This document shows, piece after piece, positions 46,883 to 59,342 of a stretch of 64,000 bases of DNA. The position numbers and the translations under genes are program-made. The first letter of the stretch is position 1, and each line of letters starts with the position of its first letter. Source of the stretch: Tethya wilhelma (lineage: Eukaryota; Porifera; Demospongiae; Tethyida; Tethyidae); NCBI GenBank assembly GCA_964030475.1, contig CAXIPT010000002.1:3498660-3562659 (forward strand). Reading direction: 5' to 3'. The notes beneath the pieces are model-generated. The model was not told the origin of the DNA and did not search any database. It saw nothing but the letters and a program-made list of their open reading frames with translations.

Positions 46883-48856
46883 ATGTCTGTTGTTTCCAAA
46901 TTGCTTCTCTTTATTATTCTGTCAATCTACGTTTGCTTTTCATCTGCTGCACACGATGATCAATCCAAAGAACCCTACAAAGAGATATATCCGCCGATTG
47001 ACGTGATTTCTACCCACAGCTCGGTCAGCAGGTTTAGCGCCGTGGGTAACAATAGCGCCAGTAACAGTGATGCCGCAACCGTGCCGCTGTATTTTGGTCT
47101 GATGATGTCTTTTGGAGGAGATTTTAAGAGCTCTGGTGCTATACCTGGCGTACAATTAGCTCTTGATGCCATCAACAACCAGTCTGATCTGCTACCAGGC
47201 TACACACTGCACTACACACTCACAGACTCACAGGTAAGTCTCTGTATTACGAGACTGTACTGCTAAATTTTTATTCCATTGAATAGATTTGAGCATGCTG
47301 ATATTTGGCAGATAATGTCTGGTACACGACATGCAATAACTAATGGATTCACTGTCTGGATGCAAGTATTAGGCTAGTAATATAGATATTCATGGCATAT
47401 ACAGTTGTCAAGGCTAGGCACCTGCACGAGTGCCTCGGCCGTTTACCAATTTATTAGATACTTGCCTGAGCAGGCATTGGGAGGGTTCTTTTAAGTTTGG
47501 GATTGTTTGTAAAGACAATAGAGACCATTTTTAATGCATATACACATGCAGTTAATTGTGAGTTTGTGCACTGCTACAAGCCACGGTAATTCAAAAGTTT
47601 ACTAAGTTAATACTTCACTTTTTTTTTTTCTTTTCCAAATTTACTGACCATCGATATCTCATGCAAACATCTCCGATCCGTGTAGTGTAACAGAACGGTG
47701 GCTCTAGATGGACTCTTTACCCAATTACACAATCCTCCAGGAAATAAGATAGCCCTGATTGGAGCTGGCTGTTCTGTTGCCACTGAGCCAACTGCTGAGG
47801 TGTCCTATTACTACAGTATACCACAGGTATGGATTATGATACATCTCACAATATACCACCAAGGGTTATACGTGCATTAATTTAAAGCTTAAGAACTTGG
47901 AACTTATATATCTCGTGGTATACGGATATGTGCATCATCATAGAAAAAGATATTGATAGTGTTTCATGTAATATTTGATTCTAGATCTTGTCTGTCAATT
48001 GTATGTGCATATTTTATACATAGAAGCTAGAATATTGTGTATGATAGGCTTGAATTGCAAGGCCATATGCCGCACAGTGTCATGTATTTGTTTGAAATGG
48101 AAACTCATGAATGTCACGTACCTCAAAATAGCCATGCGATCCCTATTTCTGTTACGTAATATAAACACAATAATAAATTCATGATCAGCTAGTAACTATT
48201 GGTAGGATTAATTCGATGCCTCTTGTAATATCGTTGGAATATGAGCCATCGTAACAATAATTATCACAGTATACGTAGCATTGTTTCATGCACAATACAA
48301 TCAGCTTGGCATACAGTGTGTTGTATAACTTATATTTATCCCTGCTATATAACAGTTGTCCTGCACTTCATCTTCCAATGTGCTCAACGACCGTCAGAGG
48401 TTTCGTAACTACTTCCAGCTGCTACCCACAGAGGCAGACATTGTACCCATCTTCTATGCCATCATCAAAGAGTTCAGGTGGAGAAGAGTGGCCATTCTCG
48501 TACAGAATCAAGCCAGATTCACTGTGGTATGAATATTTTTGAAAAATGATACATTTTGACTCCCTTCTAGCTCCCCTCTTCAATCAAGTCCTTTTTAATC
48601 TTTTGGCTCTAAGGCTTGTGAACATACCATAGTTATTATAGCATGTGTGCTACATGTGTATCATTGAATTAACTTTCAGATGATGAAGGATCTAGAAAAC
48701 ATACTGACGGCAGGAAACATAACTCATACTGAGAAAGCGATTGAGACTGACACTGACTTTAGCTCACTGGAGGAGAGTCCGTTTGTAAGCCAGCAATTTA
48801 GTTTTGTTCATCTAAGTTAGATTAGTTTTGCCTGCATGCACCATGTCTTTTTTAGA

Positions 48857-48909
<53 letters not shown>

Positions 48910-50236
48910 ATGAGCTTGCTTAAAAGTTGTTTTTTTTGCTAAATTTTTTAACAGGATACTGAGGCAAGGATATTTGTTATTGCCATGTCAGCAAGGCTTG
49001 CTCGACAGCTACTTTGCAAGGTATGTGTGTATATGTGTGCATGTATGGCAATACAGAGTCATTTTTGTGTAACACATCCATTTGTCAATAATCCTTGATA
49101 TCATACACAACTTGATCAATTTTTCCTACTTTTCTCAGGCTCATCAACTTGGTATGAGGTATCCTAAGCATCTCTTTCTCACCTATGGTACCTATGAGTC
49201 TCAATGGTGGATCCCTCCTGATGATGAAGATGTCTACCATCTCTGTACACCAGAAGACAGAGCTAGGGTACTTGAGTATTCCTTTGCCGCTCTTGATTTC
49301 AACTTCCTCACTGGAGAAGAGACAAATCCGAGAGCTATCGAGTTTTACGATGACTACACAGGCCGTTTAAATACCCCACCATTTTACTACAACTTTTCTA
49401 GTTATGCCACCTACTGCTCCGATGCTGCTTGGACCATTGCTATTGCTCTCAACAAGACCATTGAAGGTTAGTGCTCGCTAGAAATAGAATCAACTAAAAC
49501 TAATAAAAGACTTACATTATAAAATTTGTTAATGATGTCTAATTTCTTGTATAGACCTTAGAAGTGACCATTCACTGAATCATCAAGCAGCTGAACTTGG
49601 AGGAGTTGTTGGGCGCCCTTTCATGATAGAAGACTTTACTTATGACAACACTGTGGTTAGTAAGGTATTGATGAAGCATTTACAAGAGACAGACTACAGT
49701 GGAATACTGGTAAGTGATATAATAATACCGTAGGAGAGTATGAGTTTTTTTGCAGTTTTGTTTAAATATAGGAATGTTTACTACTTGAGACAGCAGAATC
49801 ATATTAGCGCCAAATAGTGATTTTTGTTTTAAAATTTCTTGGAGAGTAACTTGTAGAGATTTTAGAAAGAACTGGTCTTGCAAAACGTTTTTTCCCCTTG
49901 AATCTTTATCAAGTTTCATAGTCACGCCACTGTGACAATACTGCTATTGTATTGCTGTTGTTTTAACATTTAAGTGTTTTGAGTGAGTGAGAGTGTGTCA
50001 TTGATATTTCCATCTAGTGTCGTATTGCCTTCAGTGAGAATGGAATCAGAGCTGCTACCAACCTCAAAGTGTTACAGTTTAGAGACAGCGGTATGTTGAG
50101 GGGAGTTCAAGTCAACGCGACTTTGGAGAAACGTCTTGTGTTGGCAGATGTGGCTTATATTGGTGGCAATGATACGTTTCATTACGAGGATGGATGGAGT
50201 GAAGAAAATATATGGAAATGTAAGCTCACTCACACA

Positions 50237-50269
<33 letters not shown>

Positions 50270-50478
50270 GCACACACACACACACACATTTGCATGCACA
50301 CATATGCGCATGCATGCAGGCACACACACACACACACACAGCTCTCACACCCTACGATGGAGTTCCAAACGAAGAACTGGTCACAGTAGCTCTCCCTCTG
50401 ACAGTCATTTTCTCATTTCTAGTCGGAGCAGGCATCATTTTCTCCATCATCTGTCTAGCTTTTAACATAATCTACAGN

Positions 50479-50531
<53 letters not shown>

Positions 50532-53314
50532 ATGAGCTTGCTTAAAAGTTTTTTTTTTGCTAAATTTTTTAACAGGATACTGAGGCAAGGATATTTGTTA
50601 TTGCCATGTCAGCAAGGCTTGCTCGACAGCTACTTTGCAAGGTATGTGTGTATATGTGTGTACATGTATGGCAATACAGAGTCATTTTTGTGTAACACAT
50701 CCATTTGTCAATAATCCTTGATATCATACACAACTTGATCAATTTTTCCTACTTTTCTCAGGCTCATCAACTTGGTATGAGGTATCCTAAGCATCTCTTT
50801 CTCACCTATGGTACCTATGAGTCTCAATGGTGGATCCCTCCTGATGATGAAGATGTCTACCATCTCTGTACACCAGAAGACAGAGCTAGGGTACTTGAGT
50901 ATTCCTTTGCCGCTCTTGATTTCAACTTCCTCACTGGAGAAGAGACAAATCCGAGAGCTATCGAGTTTTACGATGACTACACAGGCCGTTTAAATACCCC
51001 ACCATTTTACTACAACTTTTCTAGTTATGCCACCTACTGCTCCGATGCTGCTTGGACCATTGCTATTGCTCTCAACAAGACCATTGAAGGTTAGTGCTCG
51101 CTAGAAATAGAATCAACTAAAACTAATAAAAGACTTACATTATAAAATTTGTTAATGATGTCTAATTTCTTGTATAGACCTTAGAAGTGACCATTCACTG
51201 AATCATCAAGCAGCTGAACTTGGAGGAGTTGTTGGGCGCCCTTTCATGATAGAAGACTTTACTTATGACAACACTGTGGTTAGTAAGGTATTGATGAAGC
51301 ATTTACAAGAGACAGACTACAGTGGAATACTGGTAAGTGATATAATAATACCGTAGGAGAGTATGAGTTTTTTTGCAGTTTTGTTTAAATATAGGAATGT
51401 TTACTACTTGAGACAGCAGAATCATATTAGCGCCAAATAGTGATTTTTGTTTTAAAATTTCTTGGAGAGTAACTTGTAGAGATTTTAGAAAGAACTGGTC
51501 TTGCAAAACGTTTTTTCCCCTTGAATCTTTATCAAGTTTCATAGTCACGCCACTGTGACAATACTGCTATTGTATTGCTGTTGTTTTAACTTTTAAGTGT
51601 TTTGAGTGAGTGAGAGTGTGTCATTGATATTTCCATCTAGTGTCGTATTGCCTTCAGTGAGAATGGAATCAGAGCTGCTACCAACCTCAAAGTGTTACAG
51701 TTTAGAGACAGCGGTATGTTGAGGGGAGTTCAAGTCAACGCGACTTTGGAGAAACGTCTTGTGTTGGCAGATGTGGCTTATATTGGTGGCAATGATACGT
51801 TTCATTACGAGGATGGATGGAGTGAAGAAAATATATGGAAATGTAAGCTCACTCACACACACACACACGCACACACACACACACACACATTTGCATGCAC
51901 ACATATGCGCATGCATGCAGGCACACACACACACACACACACAGCTCTCACACCCTACGATGGAGTTCCAAACGAAGAACTGGTCACAGTAGCTCTCCCT
52001 CTGACAGTCATTTTCTCATTTCTAGTCGGAGCAGGCATCATTTTCTCCATCATCTGTCTAGCTTTTAACATAATCTACAGACATAAAAAGTATGCCTACC
52101 TTATAAGCTATATAACCTCTAGCCTCGAGGCTATATAACCTCAATTTGAGACCATAGTCAAACAAGCTTATATTAATTTTGTAGATTTACATGTTATTCT
52201 AACAGCTGCAAAGACGAGTTAGTTTAAAATATAATTTCTTTCGTCAGAACACATTATTTGTAATGGTCCACACACACACACACACACACACACAGGTTGA
52301 TTCGTTTGAATAGTCCAAAGTTGAACTACCTCATAATTGCAGGGGCGATTGTATTTTACCTCTGTTCCCTTCTCTATACCATCCCCACACCAACTTCACC
52401 CAGGATGGTGGAGGTCTGCATTGTAAGTCAAATGGCTAACCTTACAAACTGGGTCTAATTGATTTGCTTCAACTGTAATAGCTTTCAAACTGATAGAAGG
52501 CCATCAAACATACATGTCTTGTCTAGTAACTCAAACTACTTTCAAGCGCTTTTGGCTCTAACACACTTACAAGCCTGGTCTCCCCTAGCTACTTCTGTGG
52601 TTCATTTACTAACCAGACAATTTAGGCAAATATTGAACGACTTTCAAATTGATTGTCAATTCGTATATCCAACTTTTTTTGTTTGTTTTTGTATAATATC
52701 AGTTGTTTCCCCATGCACTCAGGGTGGAGTTTGGCTAAACATGTTTGGTTATTCTCTCGTGATTGGAACGATTACAGCCAAAATATGGAGAGTCTACTAC
52801 ATCTTCAAGTAAGTCACTTTTACCATATGAATTAGCAGCTAGACTGGGCTGTGTAGCATTAGAAATTTAAGCTTTATAATTAGCATTATATAATTTTTGA
52901 GATTGTGATTCACAAAAGCAGCAAAGGTAGTTTTTTCATTTTGTGGCACAAAAATTTAGTAATTTCTCTTCTGATCTTGTACTCATGTACGTATGACATT
53001 GTGCTTTCAGGAACCCTCAGCTGAAGGCAAGAAAGTTTGCAGTCAGTGATAGGCAGTTGATTACGTTTGTGTTTGGATTGCTCATTTTTGACCTGGTCCT
53101 TTTGATTCTCTTCACATCTCTGGAGGGGATAGTGGCGGGGTTTCAAGCCAACAAGGTGCCCAGCAAAGAGAAACAGATGAGCGTCAAAGGAGTAAGTTTG
53201 GGCATAGTAGTACCCTTTGATACTTCAAAATAAGACACACACACACAAATGCCGGCCTGATCGGTCGTATGATTTGTTGACTAATTCAAAACTTGTCTTT
53301 TCAAAGCTACAGGC

Positions 53315-53349
<35 letters not shown>

Positions 53350-53836
53350 ATTGTTGAACTACAAAAAATTAATGATCTATGGTCAGCTAAATTAATTTTG
53401 ATCTGATACACATGTAAAGGAAAGTTTAAATTCAAGGATAGACTAAAAATAAATACTAAGAAACACTACATTAACAAATTCAATCTCATTTCTTCCATTA
53501 TTACAGGAGCTCTGTGTAATTACTCACTATTTCGTCTTCTCCTGTTCTGTAAAGCCAATCATTCGGTCGTTAATGTTGCCCATTCTTTTCGGCTACAAGG
53601 GAATTCTTCAAATGTTTGCTCTCTTTTTTGCCTTCAAAATCCGCAAAGTGAAAGTGAAAGGACTCAACGATGCCAAGTACATCACCTCAGTAGTTTACAT
53701 CATCAGTATAATTCTCGTGACATTGTTGGTGACATCGTTTGGACTGAGGGAGTACGTGAACGTTTACGCGACAATCTTTTCAGGAGGCTTGTATGTTGGA
53801 TCAACGGCTCTTCTCATTATTGTTTATGTCCCTAAG
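46883..53836 (+). CDS. GABA-B-receptor-like class C GPCR (gene 1)
   Basis: Exons: 46883-47233, 47686-47826, 48356-48526, 48680-48784, 48955-49020, 49139-49466, 49555-49709, 50018-50219, 51945-52089 (also truncated at 50341-50477), 52296-52422, 52723-52808, 53011-53191 and 53507-53836. A signal peptide (LLLFIILSIYVCFSS) is followed by a Venus-flytrap ligand domain (VPLYFGLMMSFGG, IPGVQLALDAIN, RWRRVAILVQNQ). Seven-helix segments follow, including VIFSFLVGAGIIFSIICLA, TITAKIWRVYYIF and STALLIIVYVPK. The FxKTWRV-like motif and VPK end are GABA-B type. No Cys-rich linker is present between the flytrap and the helices, again as in GABA-B receptors. The C-terminal coiled-coil exon was not found after 53836; reading on gives a stop within six codons. 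The exons between 48955 and 50477 recur at 50578-52080 because of a contig overlap. Confidence 0.82.
48861..50477 (+). repeat. Contig-end overlap, first copy (matches 50479-52080)
   Basis: It starts in (CT)n and ends at an N at 50478. The offset to the second copy is 1,623. Differences are a few single bases and microsatellite lengths (for example AACATTTAAG versus AACTTTTAAG), typical of two haplotypes. Receptor exons 5-9 are thereby duplicated in the scaffold. Confidence 0.92.
50479..52080 (+). repeat. Contig-end overlap, second copy
   Basis: It repeats 48861-50477 after an N inside (CT)n, then continues into the unique transmembrane exons. Its copies of exons 5-8 (50578-50643, 50762-51089, 51178-51332, 51641-51842) should not be counted twice. 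Confidence 0.92.
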
Positions 53837-53960
53837 GTAATTGAGGTTAATTAATTTTAAAGATTTAATTTGTTAAAAAAGAGATGTTAAGATTATAGCA
53901 ATGCAATAATATCTGCAAACTCAATTTTTAAAACTACATTGTGTGTATATACATGTACCT

Positions 53961-53967
53961 ATTTTTG

Positions 53968-54032
<65 letters not shown>
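53961..54032 (+). repeat. (CT)n microsatellite
   Basis: About 70 bases of CT repeats after the last transmembrane exon of receptor gene 1. Confidence 0.9.
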
Positions 54033-54035
<3 letters not shown>

Positions 54036-54835
54036 ATAACTTCCCTTTCTTGTATACCAGTGCTTGCTTCCAAAACTTGTTGAAATTTCCACCACATGTA
54101 GTGTGCATGTGTGTATAATGTCAGCTTCTCCTGTTGCTTGGATGTTCTTGTAATGTCCTCTCTATGCTATAGTGCTAGCTGCCTTTTCTTGTCTGTATAC
54201 GTGTATGATGTAATGTCAATGTAATGCTTATAAGTGGAACAATGATGATGTCGTGATGATGTAATGGTGTGCACCATGCATGACTGTGCATGTATATCTG
54301 ATCATCCAAATGGTACTGCTATTTATGGAAGTTTTAAACCTTCTAATTATGCATTCTATGTGCAATGTATGAAACACTTTTCATATGCACTGGCCATATT
54401 AAATGATATGTACCGTCTTATTTCACAACCAGCAATCATACAGCCGTGCTATGCCAAAACACTGCCCTTGTTGTGGAAGACTATTTTAATTATATATCTA
54501 TATTTTTTTATCTTGAAATACTTGTCATGTGCACTGTTTTATTTCAAGACCAGCAATCAATCTTGAGTTGGTGAGAAAAATATAGTGACTAGTACCCAAC
54601 CAGAAACTGTCTTGTAAATGAAAGCAACCATACAGCCAGGCTGTGCCAAGAACATTGCCTTAGTTGCCTCCTCTTCATTGGCACCTAGATCTTGGTTACC
54701 CTTCACTTCTATACAACGTAAGAGTCCATATTCGACTGTCACACTGTAGGACAATGAACTGCCTGAATATGTTATCCCTCATTGTGAATTACTCGTCATA
54801 GTATCAATTGGCTCCGTCAAATGTGTCAGACTTTA

Positions 54836-54961
54836 TAAAGTCCATCTGGTTTGAGAATAACTCCACCAGTCGGAAGTTAGCTACATTTTGTCCCATAAAA
54901 AAAGTATTGCATGAATTTCATTATTTCGCATCTGGTGGCATTCTCAGACCAGATGGGGTTT
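54836..54961. mobile_element. MITE, CATCTGGTTTGAGAATG family, copy 3 (internally deleted)
   Basis: It begins ATAAAGTCCATCTGGTTTGA and ends CATTCTCAGACCAGATGGGG. At about 126 bases it lacks roughly 100 bases of the interior present at 41724-41955. Confidence 0.72.
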
Positions 54962-56377
54962 AATAAATTGTGTGAAATTGTTCTTGTAATGTTGTTCAGC
55001 TTTGATTGAGAAGGCATTCAGTTTAGCAAGTGTTGTTGTATTGGGTGGAGCTTTTAGGATTTGAGATGTTTAAAAGAAAGGTTGAGAGTTTCTCCATGAA
55101 TTGTACTCATTGAAAAGGTAAAAGACATTAGGCACTTGTGTCAGGTATGATTCTTCATGCTATGGTTACGTCTATGCTTACATTATAACTTGTGGTTACA
55201 AAGAGTGGGTATAGTTAGTGCCGTTTTGTTGTAATAATCAATAAATATTAATGGTATATCAATTTAGTATCTTTGTCCCAGTTATATTTGTCAAAGTTGT
55301 TTGTAGATTAGTGGCTTGCTGGTTCACTTTTGAAAAAGCCTACAGTGCATATGTTTGTATAATTGAATCCACATGCTTCTCTCAGCAATGTATATACCAG
55401 AGTTGTAAGAGTTGCTCAACAACTAGGCTGGTAATGTTGTTGTAGCTTAGATTTGTGTAGTGGGAGAGACAGCATATGAAAGGCAGTGATGTTAGCTAGG
55501 TCATTCCATTCTTGTAGCTCCCAACATATGGTGTTATTTTTGTCCTCTGCTTGTACATTTGTGACAATCTTGTGTGCTGTGCTATGTACTACGCGTGTAC
55601 TCTGCATGTTTTGATGCTTGTTGTCTTGTTCCAAATAATGCCCATCTATTTTCTGTTTCCAAAGTGAGCATACTTGGCTAAAAGCAATACATTTATTTTA
55701 GTCTGTGTATGTATGCACAGATCCATTGGAGTGGGTGGGTCTATAAGATTGGTTCCATAGCAATTAATGTGGTTGCCATGACAACAAAATGTAGATGAAG
55801 AAAGAGATATAAGATATTGAAACACATGTACTCGAGTACAGTACTAGCTTGCCCATAGGGTATTCAATGTAAGTAGAGTCCGATACTCCATGGAATTGAT
55901 ATATAAATTTATATGTGTTAATTTGTTCCTCTCTAAGTGCCTTAGGTGTGTTCACTCCTGATCTCCAGGGTAATGAAGGCTGGGCTTGGTTAATGGTTTG
56001 AAAGTGCATGTGGTCGCCGTGTGGTGGCGTTTGCTGACGTATACTAGCATTGCACTCAAAGCTTTTTTCCTTTTTTCTCTCTCTCTCTCTCTCAAGCACT
56101 TTATCACTCTAACCCAAATGCACACACTCATTTCCACAGGTATAGCAGTACATAATATCACTAGATGATTTTTGGGTGTGTTTAGTTCTCGTTTTGAGAA
56201 GTTTTTAAAGATCTGTAAAAGAAGAAAAAAAGAGGGAAGATTTTCAAACAAGTCTCTCTTGTGTGGTCTAGGATCGATCCTGCCTTCATATTATATCACT
56301 TATAACTGAACTGATATACGTACTATCCTTGCTACCCCTCCCCCTCTCCCCTTTCTCTCTCTCTCTCCCTGCCGAAG

Positions 56378-56473
56378 ATGTCTAAACCCCCTCCCCCGGC
56401 TGTTCCCAGTGGTGGATGGTTACCGGGCACAGAATGTGTCGGCAAGTACAACTTCCCCGGATCTGCTTCTCAT
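56378..56473 (+). CDS. CSK: C-terminal Src kinase, first coding exon
   Basis: From the ATG at 56378 the exon reads MSKPPPPAV then GTECVGKYNFPGSASH, ending at a GTAAGA donor in phase 0. GTEC(I/V)xKYNFxG is the start of the CSK SH3 domain. CSK phosphorylates the inhibitory tail tyrosine of Src-family kinases. No later exon is seen in the 740 bases before the contig join at 57219, so the gene is cut by the assembly. The related MATK is a less likely alternative. Confidence 0.65.
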
Positions 56474-56488
56474 GTAAGAACTGCTAAC

Positions 56489-56524
<36 letters not shown>

Positions 56525-57183
56525 GTATGTAAATCTATACCAATTATGATGTCTAGCTGTTCAAAAAAAAGTTTTTTTAAGTTGGATTTTGAGTTCCCAA
56601 ATTTCCATGTGGAATAATTATTGTAGTGTATGGTGTGCTCTATTTAGAATACCCTATATCCAGTATATTAGTGCATCACTGGTAATAGCAGTGAAGTATT
56701 GCAGTGGCATTCAAATATAGACCTGTATTTCAAGCATGCAAGCAAGGGCCAGTCTCTTCTCATAATGTTATTCACGACATGTTTTGTACTAATGCTATAA
56801 AAACACCCCATGAGTACACACATCGTGATTATATGGTAGAAATAATTCAGCAATTAACTGTTTACTCTGATTCCTAACTAATTAGCATTGTTGCTATGCA
56901 ATCATGTATACAGGTCAGGTATTTTTAATGAACAACCAAAATTTTGCCTGTAGCTTCTAAGAGGGGTGTATGGTGTGGCAACTATATAATGTTTTGAACA
57001 GAAAAACTATACTGCTAACTAGACAGCTTGAGAGTTTTATAGCAATCTTTTAACAGTCATATATACATGTAGCACTAAACTTGCCAATTACAAGTAATTT
57101 TTTTGAGAGATAGAGTTTTTTGGGTTTTTTTTTGTTTTGGTATAGTTTGTAAAAGAGTGGGTGGGATGTAATGATACTGTAAA

Positions 57184-57218
<35 letters not shown>

Positions 57219-57219
57219 N
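57219..57219. other. Single-N contig join before an inverted contig
   Basis: A (CT)n run (57188-57218) ends at this N. The following contig (57220-60423) is in the wrong orientation relative to 60425 onward: its first 902 bases are the reverse complement of 60503-61404. Confidence 0.9.
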
Positions 57220-58119
57220 CATCATCAGGAGGGATCCACCATTGATACTCGTATGTCCCATATGTGAGAAACAGATGTTTAGGATACTTCATACCAAGTT
57301 CATGAGCCTGAAAATAGAGAGATAAAGTTGCTTGAAATAATTGTACATTGCTGTGGACCTGATTGACGTTTTGAAATGAATGCTATTATAAGCTGTGTGT
57401 GAGAATTCAAATGATCTTAGTCTTTAGTTACAAACAATCCCAAACCTACAGGAACCCTCCCAATGCCAGCTATAAGTGGCTGGTAAATTGGCAAAAGCCA
57501 AACCACTCATAGGATCATAGTATAGGTATGTTGGTCAGACTAAAAAAATCCAAATAGAATGTAAATTTGTACATACCTTGCAAATGAGTTGTCTTGCCAA
57601 CTTGGATGATGTTGCTATGACGAATATCCTTGAATCAGGATCCTAAAAATTGTGTTTGTGAGCGAAAAAAATTATAAGATACATAATCTGTCTCAAATTC
57701 AATAAGTCAACTTGAAGAGGATTACTGGTCAATTACCATCAACCTTTATGTTATTGAACCAAAGGCAATGCCAAATAACTAGACAAGGACAAGGTTATCA
57801 TCCTTTGGGTTCAAAAAGATCAAATTGGAGAGCTCAGAACTTTCTCACATGCAGCACGACCACAATAATCTATTATGCTCAGATTACTTTGAAAGTTAAT
57901 ACTTACAAATATGTCCCCCTCCAAAGTATTGATGTCTTCCAGTGTAGTCTTGAGAGATTTCTCCACAAATTGAATATTTGATTGAGAAAAGAGTGCCTTA
58001 AGACGTTTCATAGGCTGTATAATGCAATTAGAAATTTAAAGTCATAATTGTGTAGGCATGCAGTGTACTTAATAACATCTGACACACATTAATTGGTCAA
58101 TTAAAGTAGAATTAATAAA

Positions 58120-58166
<47 letters not shown>

Positions 58167-59055
58167 ACTGTACAGTATAACGTACCAATCTAAATCTATC
58201 TTGATTCTGTACAACAATGGCCACTCTTCTCCACCTAAACTCTTTGATGATGGCATAGAAGATGGGTACAATATCCGCCTCTGTGGGTAGCAGCTGGAAG
58301 TAGTTACGAAACCTCTGACGATTGTTGAGTTCATTGGAAGATGAAGCACATGAAATCTATGAAAATTTATGTACACAAAACATCAATCCATTACGTAAGT
58401 CCCAAGTTCCAACAAAGCTTGATAACTTGATGTTAGAACTACAATAATACAAGAGAACCTATATTTGTTGCCCTTGGATATACCTGGGGGATACTGTAGT
58501 AGTGAGACACTTCAGCAGTTGCTTCCGTAGCCAAGGAGCATCCTGATCCGATTAGTGCAACTTTTCTTGTAGGTGGTACGTTCAATTGAGTGAAGAGACC
58601 GTCCAAAGCCTCTGTTCTGTTACACTGGATGAAAAGTTTGGAGGAAAAGTAAAATTTACACATACAATTTCTTAAGCTATAGTTTTAGTAATGTTAGCTT
58701 CAGTAATATGACTTACAAAATAATTATAGTACAAGCCTTTTACCTGTGAGTCTGTGAGTGTGTAGTGCAGTGTGTAGCCTGGTAGCAAGTCAGGCTGCTT
58801 GTTGATGGCATCAAGTGCCACTTGTACACCAGGTATGGCACCAGAGCTCTTGACTTCTCCTCCAAAGGACATCATTAGGCCGAAATACAGCGGCACGGTC
58901 GAGGTCTTGGCATCATCAGTTTCACTAAAAATCTTGGGGTATGTCTGCTTGTATTCTCCACTAGTCAACAGTTCATCGTGTTCAGCGGCAACAGGAGAAC
59001 ATTCTAAGCAGATAAACAGCCAAACACAAGTCGAAACGATCTTCAAAACTTTCAT
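57220..59055 (-). CDS. GABA-B-receptor-like class C GPCR (gene 2), 5' exons
   Basis: Minus-strand exons: 58744-59055, 58484-58624, 58186-58356, 57907-58014, 57577-57642 and the start of the next exon up to the contig edge (57220-57307). The signal peptide is ILRM-free and reads MKVLKIVSTCVWLFICLEC. The flytrap domain follows with VPLYFGLMMSFGGEVKSSGA, KVALIGSGCSLATEATAEVS and RWRRVAIVVQNQDRF. Exon lengths (312, 141, 171, 108, 66) parallel gene 1 (351, 141, 171, 105, 66), so the genes are tandem paralogues with conserved splice phases. The protein continues on the plus strand at 61317 because this contig is inverted. Confidence 0.82.
58120..58163 (+). repeat. (GT)n microsatellite
   Basis: An intronic GT run in receptor gene 2. 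It is the counterpart of the (CA)n tract at 60425-60502 in which the neighbouring contig begins. Confidence 0.9.
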
Positions 59056-59151
59056 GTTTGGTTAAAAACTTCATTTACTGGTATTTGTGTATAGCGAGCC
59101 TGCGATTAAAAGCTTGATTAGGTAGGCGCGGCTATACCGCTAACAATGTTT

Positions 59152-59163
59152 TGCGCATGCTCA
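59152..59163. promoter_or_regulatory. TGCGCATGCTCA motif upstream of receptor gene 2
   Basis: It lies about 97 bases upstream of the minus-strand start at 59055, in a CpG-bearing stretch. It is the same 12-mer as at 2906 and 14684, resembling an NRF1 site. This is a motif match only. Confidence 0.4.
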
Positions 59164-59342
59164 GACCGTGCCTCGAGGTCGATCGACGTAATTGATCCGA
59201 GCCAGTTAAAAACAATACGTATCAGATTCAAAGAATGCAGATAAATTACACAAAGATTTGTGACTCTGAAAAAGTCAGTACGTAAAGGTTCATATCATGT
59301 AACAAAAACACATTTATAAGTATTTAATTTTAATGTCCTCTG

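Larger units (their letters stand above)
53837..56377. other. Intergenic and 3' region, no clear gene
   Basis: It holds a (CT)n tract (about 53961-54032), one MITE copy (54836-54961) and AT-rich sequence. A possible short exon at 54060-54152 reads CLLPKLVEISTTCSVHVC to a stop and could terminate the receptor, but it lacks the GABA-B coiled coil, so I do not claim it. Other open frames look random. Confidence 0.5.

Noticed and set aside
49082..51094. Tandem duplication of receptor exons in gene 1
   Set aside because: The copies are separated by an N in a (CT)n tract and differ like haplotypes; it is treated as contig overlap.
54264..54566. 100-codon ORF after receptor gene 1
   Set aside because: No domain, no conservation with the paralogue, and composition typical of AT-rich intergenic DNA.
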